This document shows, one piece after another, positions 34,310 to 42,793 of a stretch of 64,000 nucleotides of DNA. Source of the DNA: Hydractinia symbiolongicarpus (taxonomy: Eukaryota > Cnidaria > Hydrozoa > Anthoathecata > Hydractiniidae); NCBI RefSeq assembly GCF_029227915.1, contig NC_079876.1, forward strand, positions 18,850,001 to 18,914,000, in the 5' to 3' direction. The notes under the pieces were generated by a model. It saw nothing but the letters and a program-made list of their open reading frames with translations. It was not told the origin of the DNA and searched no databases. Each line of letters starts with the position of its first letter. The stretch's first letter is position 1. The translations under genes were made by a program, and so were the position numbers.

Positions 34310-35307
34310 TCAATCTTTCACATGCTCCGGAGGTATTTCGACATCTTCGGGAATCAACATTAATTCTTCCGCCACAAAACTTCGATTAGGTCCATCTGCC
34401 AAATATTATAACAACCTCGTACCAGTTACGATACGATCTAGCCTAAAAGTCTTTTTTTTTGCTCCACCAAGCATCTGTCGCGCGTCTCCTAACATCGTTA
34501 TGTTCCTGGCCGAGTTGAAGGAGGTACAAGTATAGGCCATCATCAGGCAAAGGCTTTTCCTCAGGATATTCCTCGCTTTTCGCGAGTGGTACATCATCAA
34601 GGTGGATGGCCTTTTGAGGGTTTCATATCGATCATGGTAGTCTTGTTGTTGTTCAAACTCTTGACGATAGTGTACAGATGCTTGACCCATATACTGCCAG
34701 TTTCGTCAGTGACCAGCTCTTGTGCGTCCTGAGGTTTTAACAATCTCTCCGCAAGCACCTTGTTGTAGGACTCCACGAAAGCCGTGAAATTGTGATGGTA
34801 CCGGGTGGTATCCACCCCTTTACCCTCCAGCAACTTCGTTACATCCGACCCGAATTCGCTCCCGTTATCGCATTGGAATTGTTGAGGATAGCGGAGAGGT
34901 CTGGCCTTGTATATGTCCTTGATCATGTCAGCTACTTCCTGGCTTTTTTTCGTTCTCAGGGGTCTGGCCACCTTTTACCTCGAGGCCACGTCAATACCCG
35001 TGAGAATATATTTGTACGTATTACCACATACTTTATCATGTAGCATGTACAAAAGGTCGAATTGGTGGATCTCATTAGGTATCTAAATAGTAAAATGGGG
35101 ATAATCAATGAGCTTAGGCCCTTTGATATGCCTTAACCAGAGCAACTGACGGGATAGCCACTGTATTTTTTTATTTTTGGAAAGATCACTCTTCTCAGTA
35201 AGTAATTTGATAGCCTTGCGTCCAGTCCATAGATGTTCTGGTTGGTAATAGATGTTGCTTAATTTTTTCGCTTCTTCTGGAGAAACAACATGCTTTGCTT
35301 TTGACAT
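34310..35307 (-). pseudogene. Retroviral-type integrase (DDE), broken
   Basis: ATG at 35307 (MSKAKHVVSPEEAKKL). In-frame stops at 35083 and about 34974, a frameshift near 34605, and further breaks near 34450 and 34420; the last piece ends at 34310. Catalytic acids visible are the Asp in QFDLLYM, the Asp in QCDNGSEF and the Glu in FVESYN. The spacing between the last two is 31 residues rather than the usual 35, which looks like a four-codon deletion. C-terminal TDAWWSKK and DGPNRSFV blocks fit Polinton integrases. The known role is insertion of element DNA with 6-bp duplications. It converges on the Bro-N gene. Confidence 0.85.
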
Positions 35308-35329
35308 ATTTATTACATATCAAAAACGA

Positions 35330-35709
35330 TTACATGTATTTGTACGCTACGAACCCGAGGAGGGCCAAGGAGCCTAGAACGAACGTCAGTTCACCGTCTT
35401 TTTGCTGCTTTGAGTGTGTATAAAAATCAGATAACTTAGGTGCCTGTTCAATTGTGGCGATATTGTACTGTCTCATATTTTCGTCCAATTCTTTAAACTC
35501 TGCCCAGCAGCACGTTGTTCTTCTCGTCTCTTATTATACCAATCGATCTTTGCCTGTCTGTCACGTACCCATTGGACTTGAGCAGCCTGAAGTTGTTTGA
35601 TAGCTTTATCGTGCCTCTTACGTTCTGCCTCGCCATGCCCTGCCAATTTTGAGAACAGATAGTTACTTCCGCTGAATGCGATCGCGTTTATTACCGCGCC
35701 GCCAGCCAT
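35330..35709 (-). pseudogene. Coiled-coil protein with C-terminal membrane anchor, one frameshift
   Basis: ATG 35709 opens with a Gly/Ala-rich start (MAGGAVINAIAFSGSNYL), then a highly charged coiled coil with many Lys/Arg/Gln/Trp. A frame change occurs near 35510, after which the frame runs to TAA 35330 with a hydrophobic end (TFVLGSLALLGFVAYKYM). About 125 residues. It lies downstream of the capsid gene in the same direction, so a minor virion protein is plausible. Family not named. Confidence 0.55.
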
Positions 35710-36999
35710 AATAGCGAGACTTGCTATATTTATTATATATTATTATTATGGTAATACCATAGAATAACGTTATGATACTGAATATTTGGTCCGAATACTC
35801 GACGCTGTGAAACCTACCATCCAGGATGTTTAATTGCGCGTCTTGGATAAGAAAGACGTAGCACCTAATATCTCCATTACCATCCGCTTTTTTTGTCATG
35901 TGAAGAGTAATGCCGTCACTGAGCCTTTGGAGGGGGCGCCCACTGCCATGTAGGCCCCGATCAGGTGTTGCCCTGAAATCAATGAATAGTGTATAGCGCT
36001 CGGTGAAAAATTGACCTATGGTCACTTCACTATCATGGCACCTAAAAAATTCAACGATCTGCTGCAAATGATCTCGAGGGAGCATAGCATGAGAATAGAG
36101 CTCATTGGGCTCGCCTTCCACCGTGACAGAAATCTTCTCTATTTTCGGATTGTAGAATTGCTCATTGACACCCGCATAAGCCTTGGATACTCCAGGATCG
36201 ATGAATAATAGTAATATACCCACCAAGGATTTAGCAGGGGTATCGACTTGAAGATTGTAGGATGTATCACCTTTATTCATAGTCACCACTTTACTCCTCA
36301 AAACTCGTTCGTATGGTAGAGCGAAATGTTAGAGATTTTGTATGTAGCGTCAGCTGCTTTGGCTGCTGTGGATCCAGACGCTGGTGTACCGAGTCTTTGA
36401 TCACCTGATTATATGAAGCGAAGTGGATCACAAACTGTAGCCTATCGTGGAGTCCATGTTGATAAAACGGGAGATCTCTCGTCAACTCCAACATTTTCCC
36501 CAACGGAATACAAAAGGTGTTTCCGTACGCCGCAGCTACAGCACGCTCCTTATTTGTTCCCACATGGTCAGACGCTTTTACCTTCAAAGCGCAAATTGTC
36601 CCATCGTTGGGGTTGATTCCTTCCAAAATTAAGTTATTTTCCCTATTGAATTTTGATATCCATAGATCACGGTAGACACTGAATATATTATAATCCGCAA
36701 TACACTGGACCGCATTCCCATTTAAAGTAATACGTGGGTCGCGCACCAGGGCCTTCCCAAAATATGCTAACGATCGTTCTTTTCGTGTTGGTGCCGGTCA
36801 GTTCAATATCAGATAATAGTCTGATACTCCCAGGAAATATAACATCATCTCGACCCATGTTTGGGATCTCCACATAGAGATCCTCATTTTGGCCAATCGT
36901 GGACGGTACGTGACTCACTTTAACCCGCTGCCTCTTGCCTTTGACAGCAAGCATAATCTTGACTTCCTGATAAGGGTTTAGTCTTCCGAAAACACTCAT
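35710..36999 (-). pseudogene. Polinton major capsid protein (double jelly-roll type), frameshifted
   Basis: ATG 36999 (MSVFGRLNPYQEVK). Three pieces in different frames: 36999-36760, 36746-36291 and 36300 to about 35710, roughly 420-430 residues in total. Recognised by the order of blocks: an early strand-rich part with DVIFPGSIRLLSDIEL, a middle GKMLELTRDLPFY, and the late NPKIEKISVTVEGEPNELYS block, typical of Polinton/adintovirus hexon-like proteins. The last piece stays open past the expected end into the next gene, probably from a slip in the ATT-rich junction near 35740. It builds the icosahedral shell in related elements. Confidence 0.75.
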
Positions 37000-37002
37000 T
37001 TA

Positions 37003-38158
37003 TTTCGACCCGAGAACGTATCCAGCACACCTGCAACACCTTCACGAAGTGACGCTCTCGCGGCAAGGCAGAAGATACTAAAATCAAAAGTTGATAGCTT
37101 ATACGAAGCTCTTAGTGAGGATCTGGGAGAGTCGAGTGTTAGACATTATGATGAATTTGAAATGGATGGGAATCAGCTTTTTTTCGATGGGATAGAGCTC
37201 ACGAAAATGAATGGTGAGCTCAGGAGTATTGCTGAGATACGAAGGAGGTTAGGTGTAGGGCGATTGAGAACCATGGGGTTCGACGACTATACTACACCAT
37301 ACAAGAGTGGTAGGACTATGGCTCAGAAACACCTTAACGAATTGGATAATGTCAATGAAAAGGCTGATGACATTGAAATGTTGCCGCTGCTCGAAAATGT
37401 ACTTGATGACACGGAGAACCCTGATCGAAGATACTTCCTTTGTTGGGGATATGACAGAACCTGAAAGAAAAGGGTTAAACCTCAAGCTTCAAACGTTACG
37501 TGGTAATCTTAAGCACTTGAAAGGCAAGATGGTCTTTTACGACTCTCAGATCTCCGAGAGAGAAGCCAAGGTGAAAGAGCTCGAGAGCAAGAAAGGCACG
37601 CCTGAAGCATCCGATGAACAGCTAGCTCTTTGGGACAGGGATATAGCCAAGGCCAAGAAAGACCTGGAACGACTACGTGATCAAAAAGAGGCTACTACAA
37701 AAGCGCACGGTTTACTATCACCCGACACTCAGAGCCAATTGATACACATTAAAGACACATTAATGAAAATCGCAGGAGATGATAAAACCTTGGTTGAAAG
37801 ACTCAGGATTCTCTTCAAGGAACAAGGCTTGACTATAGCGAGTATCGTATCAACCATGGGCTTACTTGTATTCACCCTGGTCCTTGCACTCACGGGAGGT
37901 AGTGGGGCAACAGCAGGAGGAGGAAGTGGTGGTAGCAAAGGGTTTCTTCAAAAGCAACTGGAGAGATTAGGACAGTTCTTTAAATATTTAGCAGGAAAGG
38001 TAGGTGCTTCTCTTCCTGGGATAATTGGTACGATCGTATCATTCTTCTTTCGGGTAGCCGCTAAAGTCGTGGAGTATGTAGCGAGACACCTCTACCTGGC
38101 CATAGCGGGTGTTGTAGGTATTGCTGTTGCTTATGTAAGTAACAGAAGGAATCGATGA
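37003..38158 (+). pseudogene. Coiled-coil, two-span membrane protein of Polinton, start lost and one frameshift
   Basis: An open coding-like frame from 37003 to 37464 lacks a proper start: the first codons are TTA TTT CGA CCC and the first in-frame ATG is 37162. A frame change around 37430 leads into a long open part to TGA 38158. The middle (about 37470-37720) is a strong Lys/Glu coiled coil. Two hydrophobic segments follow, TIASIVSTMGLLVFTLVLAL and, near the end, LYLAIAGVVGIAVAYV. Original length about 385 residues. It begins three bases from the capsid gene's ATG on the other strand. Function unknown, probably virion-associated. Confidence 0.55.
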
Positions 38159-38162
38159 AGAG

Positions 38163-38190
38163 TCTAGTATGTTTTTTTCAAAATACTAGA
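38163..38190. terminator. Hairpin between two convergent Polinton genes
   Basis: TCTAGTAT and ATACTAGA form an 8-bp stem five bases after the plus-strand stop (38158) and two bases from the minus-strand stop (38192). Confidence 0.45.
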
Positions 38191-38191
38191 A

Positions 38192-38986
38192 CTATTTTTT
38201 CATCCATATGATAGCGAGTATTAGTCCTACTCCTACTGTAACCAGCGTGGCCTTGGTATCCTCGTGCTGTCTGTTGGCTTCCTTGGTATGAGGTGTGGTT
38301 TTCTTGATATGTTGCCTAGGAGGTATGGTGAAGGATGCCTGATGTTTCATAGCTTTGGTATTCAGATCTAGCTCTACACCTACACCTATGTTAGAGGGCG
38401 CGATTAAAACGTTGTTGTTATATCCCACAATCTTTCCGATGCGTAGTTCAATGTTGGAGGGTAGCATGTAGACACTGGACATGACGGCGAAGTTTACTGG
38501 AGTCCGTGCATACTGGAGCACCTTTTGAAACTCGTTAATGTCTTGACCTACGTTTTCCACACGTTGAACAATGGCCTCGAATTTTTGCAATAAGATTTGC
38601 CTCGCTGTATAGTTATCGGCATTAGGTCCTAGGATTGATGCCTTTGCACTCGCTTGGGATCCTAGCAATAAGAGAACATAGACGCGTATACTTTCGCTAA
38701 GCTTCTTCAAGCCATCCGATGCCAAACCTTGGGAGGTTGGCATGATAAACTTGGCCCAATCCCTATCAGCCTGCGGCCACCAACAGCCATTGGTGAGTGA
38801 CGACATGACTGCTTTGAACTTGTACAAAGCGTTGGGATCCGCACCGTACTCGCGACATACCTGCGCATATCCCGTTGCAATATCTCTATATTTAACTTTG
38901 TGAATGGCAGCGATAAGATCAGATTTCTTAAGAGTTGAATATCCACGGATAACCAGCGACTTTGCCTGTTTTTTCAAATCATTCAT
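38192..38986 (-). CDS. SAP-like domain protein with C-terminal anchor, intact (about 264 aa)
   Basis: The open frame reaches back to 39010; I prefer the ATG at about 38986, giving MNDLKKQAKSL, because the SAP/HeH-like helix pair (LVIRGYSTLKKSDLIAAI) starts there and the upstream codons overlap the neighbouring HNH gene. The middle part has a Cys-Trp-Trp block and helices. The C-terminus has a hydrophobic segment (LVTVGVGLILAIIWM). It is the longest unbroken frame in the Polinton. SAP motifs usually bind DNA; a DNA-linked minor virion protein is inference. Confidence 0.6.
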   Translation of the reverse strand: MNDLKKQAKSLVIRGYSTLKKSDLIAAIHKVKYRDIATGYAQVCREYGADPNALYKFKAVMSSLTNGCWWPQADRDWAKFIMPTSQGLASDGLKKLSESIRVYVLLLLGSQASAKASILGPNADNYTARQILLQKFEAIVQRVENVGQDINEFQKVLQYARTPVNFAVMSSVYMLPSNIELRIGKIVGYNNNVLIAPSNIGVGVELDLNTKAMKHQASFTIPPRQHIKKTTPHTKEANRQHEDTKATLVTVGVGLILAIIWMKK

Positions 38987-39009
38987 GTTTATTATAATGA
39001 GCCTCTGCA

Positions 39010-39504
39010 CTATTCAGTTATGATACTATGGCATTTCCTCTGATTTTCTATTCCCCACAGGGGCTGCATGTTAGTGTAGTGCAGTCTTGCAAGCTGCGTC
39101 TTCCTACTGGGCGCAGCGCCATTTTCTTTATATTTAAACGGTATTTTATGATCGAACTGACACTGACCTCTATTGCTCCACCACATCCCATCTCTAAATT
39201 AGTCCTGGGTATGCCCAATAAATGTACAGATGCCACACCCCAGGTACTCTGTGGATGCTATCTCTGTGTCATGGTATAGAGCATTGTGAATCCTGGCCAA
39301 AATTAGTTGATGCATATATCCAGGGAAATCACAATCCCTACAATATCGTTTTCCATTATGGCATCTGTTTCGTTCCCGTGAGGCTTTATCAATATCCAGG
39401 AATTTTATGCACATTTTGGTCCATTGCCCTATGCGCTTCTTGATTTTAAAATTATAAAAAACCAAATACCTTTTGCATTTTGAACATTTCTTGATTTCCT
39501 CCAT
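39010..39504 (-). pseudogene. HNH-type endonuclease, frameshifted
   Basis: ATG 39504. An N-terminal zinc-binding part shows CSKCKRYL and later CHNGKRYCRDC, followed by RIHNALYHDTEIASTEYLGC, which is typical ahead of viral HNH cores. The frame breaks near 39200 and continues in another to TAG 39010, with FDHKIPFKYKENG and HYTNMQPLWGIENQRK, the H-x(n)-N-x(n)-N pattern of HNH nucleases (the first His pair reads DH). About 165 codons. Such free-standing nucleases occur in large DNA viruses and phages. Whether it served the element or was itself a homing gene is unknown. Confidence 0.7.
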
Positions 39505-39514
39505 ATTTTGTTAC

Positions 39515-39540
39515 ATTTTGTGAGATACATCTCACAAAAT
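39515..39540. terminator. Perfect 11-bp stem hairpin at the 3' end of a minus-strand gene
   Basis: ATTTTGTGAGA-TACA-TCTCACAAAAT. It starts 11 bases beyond the stop of the next gene (39552, read leftward) and just before the HNH gene start. Confidence 0.5.
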
Positions 39541-39551
39541 TTATGGACATA

Positions 39552-40147
39552 CTATACTACAACGAATGGATCTTCTTCATCATCTGAATCAATAACGTGC
39601 CTGGCCCTTAAAGGTTGTTGCACCGGTTTATACTTCCATTCTTCCAGAAGAACCTGGATGAAATGCTTTGAATTCCGCCGATAAATGCTGGATATTTTTA
39701 AAATGCAGATGCATTCGCAAGCTTGGTTTAGTGGTACTGCTTAGTCGTAGAAATACGTGTTTATTTTACCATCCCATTCTTTAATTTTTGTGTTCAGGTA
39801 TCTACCGTTCTTCACTGATGAGGTTGTTAACTTCAATACAATATAATTGCTGTATCCTAGCTAGAATACACTTGTATTTTTCTAGCCATTTACGATGTTG
39901 ATGCATATCGAATGACATTGTGAGTGAGGATCCATCATCGTATCTGGATGCACCATTTGAATACAGCCCCTTTGGCCTTATGATTAGCAACGATGATATC
40001 TTGCTTCCATTTTTATAACCGATCACAAAGCGCTCATCCTTGCCTTTGTTGGCTTTAATTGGATTACTAAGTACGATATTGTCAATTTGAAGCTCCTCGA
40101 TATTAAGTACTGTTGGTTCACTATAGAAATCCCCTGTCTCTACTCAT
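39552..40147 (-). pseudogene. Acidic-tailed Polinton protein, possible ssDNA-binding, broken
   Basis: The probable ATG at 40147 is followed by an early frame break; the frame then runs open from about 40140 to 39802. After another shift it continues, with a TAA near 39745, to TAG 39552. The first part is strand-rich (NGSKISSLLIIRPKGLYSNG). The last part has ACECICILKISSIY and an acidic end, DSDDEEDPFVVV. An acidic C-terminal tail and a beta-rich body are the style of single-strand DNA-binding proteins. That is inference only; a matching cnidarian Polinton ORF seems familiar but I cannot name it. Confidence 0.45.
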
Positions 40148-40189
40148 TATAAAGTTTGAACATCTTTTATTATAATAACCAGGGCCTAA

Positions 40190-40351
40190 CTAAGGATTTT
40201 TACAAATACACCACCCACCGTTGTAGGTGATAAACATCATGAAATGCTGCCAACACAGCATTTTCCCGCATATAATTAGCCTCCGTCCACATTTGCATCT
40301 ATCCTATTTATCAAGATCAATTCCACATTCATCATAATATTCCTTGGTCAT
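40190..40351 (-). pseudogene. Tiny Cys-rich Polinton protein with one nonsense codon
   Basis: ATG 40351, 53 codons, TAG at codon 16. The rest contains CKCGRRLIICGKMLC and ends GGWCICKN, a likely zinc-binding pattern. It lies against the inner edge of the right inverted repeat, mirroring the polymerase gene at the left end. Function unknown. Confidence 0.4.
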
Positions 40352-40382
40352 ATTTTATTTGATAGAACTCTGGTAACTGGCA

Positions 40383-40732
40383 ATTAGGGAATTTCCCTTA
40401 CTCATATTCTATTTTGTTGATGTCAGTATATATAGTATATATGCCTTTGCGCATGCGTTAATGATGTCATATATCTATTATTAAACTAAAGATTTGAGCA
40501 TATATTTTCGGTTTCTAACCAGTAGTCCGCTTTTGTTCTTCTACGATTACCCCTTCTGCTGCTATAGCAATAACCGCATTGAAAGATAAACGTGTTTTTT
40601 ATTTGGTATAAAAAAAATTCTTAGAAAAACTTATACATTTTAACTTAACGACAGGTGTGGTACCTGCAACTGAACTTATAAGTTTTTTTCTTACAACTAA
40701 ACGGTCCGTTGAAACTTACCGTGTATTTTAGC
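40383..40732. repeat. Right terminal inverted repeat
   Basis: Reverse complement shares with the left end the outer ~55 bp (GCTAAAATACACGGTAAG then CGGACCGTTTA and a GTAAGAAAAAAA run). It also shares the inner block with CGCATGCGCAAAG, TATACTATATAT and ATGAGTAAGGGAAATTCC. The middle is diverged and about 100 bp shorter than on the left. Confidence 0.9.
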
Positions 40733-40738
40733 CTTTAG
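40733..40738. other. Right Polinton target-site duplication candidate (CTTTAG)
   Basis: One mismatch to CTTAAG at the left end. Confidence 0.55.
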
Positions 40739-42410
40739 AGAAATGCATTTTTGTATTGGATTGAATATTCACTTAACCAACAACGAGAAAGCGTCTTCGT
40801 ATTGCAGACGAAATATTTACGCTTGATCCTTTATATATACTATACTGTATGATTTAACAAGAGGGAATGTAATTGCTCTAGAAGGAATGTAATTGCTTTA
40901 AAGGGAATGTAATTGCTTTAGAGGGAATGTAATTGCTTGGTTATAAATAAGTACAAGTCACGAGAAATGAAACTTTGTTTTTTGTCTATTTAGTTTAAGA
41001 CGTTTTAAATATGTTCTTATATTCTTTCTTTTCAATACGGTACATACATTAATTGCCAAGAGTCGCAGATTTAATTGTCAGAATTAAATTTGGAAGATGA
41101 CACAGGATAATTTTAAAGGAATTTTTTATCTATTACAGAGCAAATATAAATAACTTAAATTTAATTTGGCAGAAATAAAAAAAAAATTATTTGAAAAAGT
41201 AAGAAAAAGTAGATTTTTTTTTAATATTCAAATCCTACTTTCTTACCAATCGGGTTTAATTAACGTAGAGTAAAAAATAGTTACCTTAGCTGACAGCGCC
41301 TTTTCTTCGGCGAGAATTTAACGGATGTCGAAAAAACTTTATTTTGATAGAATTTATAGTTTTTTTATTTTTCTATTGACAAAAATTCATCAGAGAACGA
41401 AGTCAGTTGCACGCTCGCTCTCGTTAATAACGCCTACAAATTTAAAAACATGGACGAAAAAGGCATGGTGGAAGAAGTATTAAGTTTAGAAAAAATAATT
41501 TCCATGCTTTGTTGTTTCTGTTCTTACATCTATCGCTTCATTATTCTAAAAAGCCTCTCCCTACACATTAAACTGATGGTTATGCAAGCTGATGTAACAT
41601 GATTTTTTTAAACGTCTATTTGTTTATGTCTCAAGAATATTATATTTTACTACACGCACATTCATTGTAAAAAAGAGTTTTTGATTGGTTAAAATCCTTT
41701 AGATTATTTGAAAACCTAATGCTTTGCTTCACAGAAAAGCTTCTAAAAATTATAAAAGTAACTTCCTACTGAACAGAAGAATATGTGTATATAAACAATA
41801 TTTTAAAAAACATGATATTGAATTGGTTTAATAGCTTGCAAATGTCATCCTCAAGTACGATATTGCGAATGCGTTGTAATTACATGCTATTATGGCAATA
41901 CAGCACATTGTGTGGGAATGAGACTTCAGTTGTGTTGCAGAAGGCTTTTGACTTCTACCTTGCCGCTTTCTAATATTCATGACTCACAAGAGTGTGCAAA
42001 TCCTAGTTTTTAACATAAATTTGCATCCATCTTGTGAAATATTTCTTTTTTTCCTTTTTATACCACGGGCTAACGACTGGAATATACTAATGTTTAAAGT
42101 CTGTCTGTTACAGAAAAAATAGATGTGTTTTTTTCGTCAACAATTACTGCAGTAGCAGCATTTGCTAAATCTTTTTCATTCTATTTTTAGTTTTACAAAT
42201 ACCCTTGTTTTATTTTAACAATAGTCACGATTAATTAGCTTTTTTTATTATCTCAATTTCATTTTCTTTTGTTACAAATACGTGCGCGTTGAAAGTTACG
42301 AACGATTAACCTATTTCGTTTTGAAAAGTTTTAATTATTCGCGACTTTCAAGAGAATTGACAAAAATATATTTTTAATGATAAGAGAAATAAATTCTTAG
42401 AAGTTTTAGT
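40739..42410. other. Flank right of Polinton, no gene
   Basis: AT-rich. Apart from the 20-bp tandem repeat at 40861-40940 nothing is recognised; the open stretch 41785-41973 lacks family features. Confidence 0.5.
40861..40940. repeat. 20-bp tandem repeat, four copies
   Basis: Four consecutive units of about GAGGGAATGTAATTGCTTTA with one or two changes each. Confidence 0.9.
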
Positions 42411-42793
42411 AATACACCCTTCCCGAGACCATGAGTCATACTTTTTTTAAACTCGTAAAATATGAATACCATATTTGAATTCAGCATAGTTTGTTTAATT
42501 TATGTGTAAAAGTTTAACTTGATACGCCAACAGAAGGTGCTATTTTGAGGAGATATATATCACAGTTAAAGTCTTCTTAATGCTCAAGTTTTCATGTCCC
42601 GCATCGTTTTCAAAAAGAGGTTGGACATGCCACAAATCTTTAAATTAGAATAGCAGGTTGTTTACTTGCTGCATTGTTTCAAAATTTTCTTTGTTTATGA
42701 CATTTTTGATAAGGAATTCAAATCTGTTGTTCATAAAACTCAACAGAAAAAGTTGCGGCACATCAAAAGAATAAGTCTCGGGAAAGGTGTATT
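42411..42793. mobile_element. 383-bp MITE with 19-bp inverted repeats
   Basis: Left end AATACACCCTTCCCGAGAC, right end GTCTCGGGAAAGGTGTATT, one mismatch in 19. No coding capacity. If the TA inside each terminus is the target site, the true repeat begins at CACC. The superfamily is uncertain. Confidence 0.7.

Larger units (their letters stand above)
26695..40732. mobile_element. Complete but decayed Polinton/Maverick element (14.0 kb)
   Basis: Bounded by inverted repeats starting GCTAAAATACA and ending TGTATTTTAGC. It encodes the Polinton set: protein-primed family B DNA polymerase, A32/FtsK-type packaging ATPase, retroviral-type integrase and major capsid protein, plus Bro-N/DUF3627, HNH and small membrane proteins. 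An adenain-type protease and a penton were not recognised. The region is visibly less AT-rich than its flanks. Almost every large gene has stops or frameshifts, so it cannot express the full set. Genes in the left half read rightward; those in the right half mostly read leftward. Such elements are known as integrated virus-like transposons. Confidence 0.93.

Noticed and set aside
34258-34389. C-terminal extension of the Bro-N protein past its TAG
   Set aside because: The plus-strand frame does continue, but it lies opposite the recognisable integrase tail, so it is more likely a shadow.
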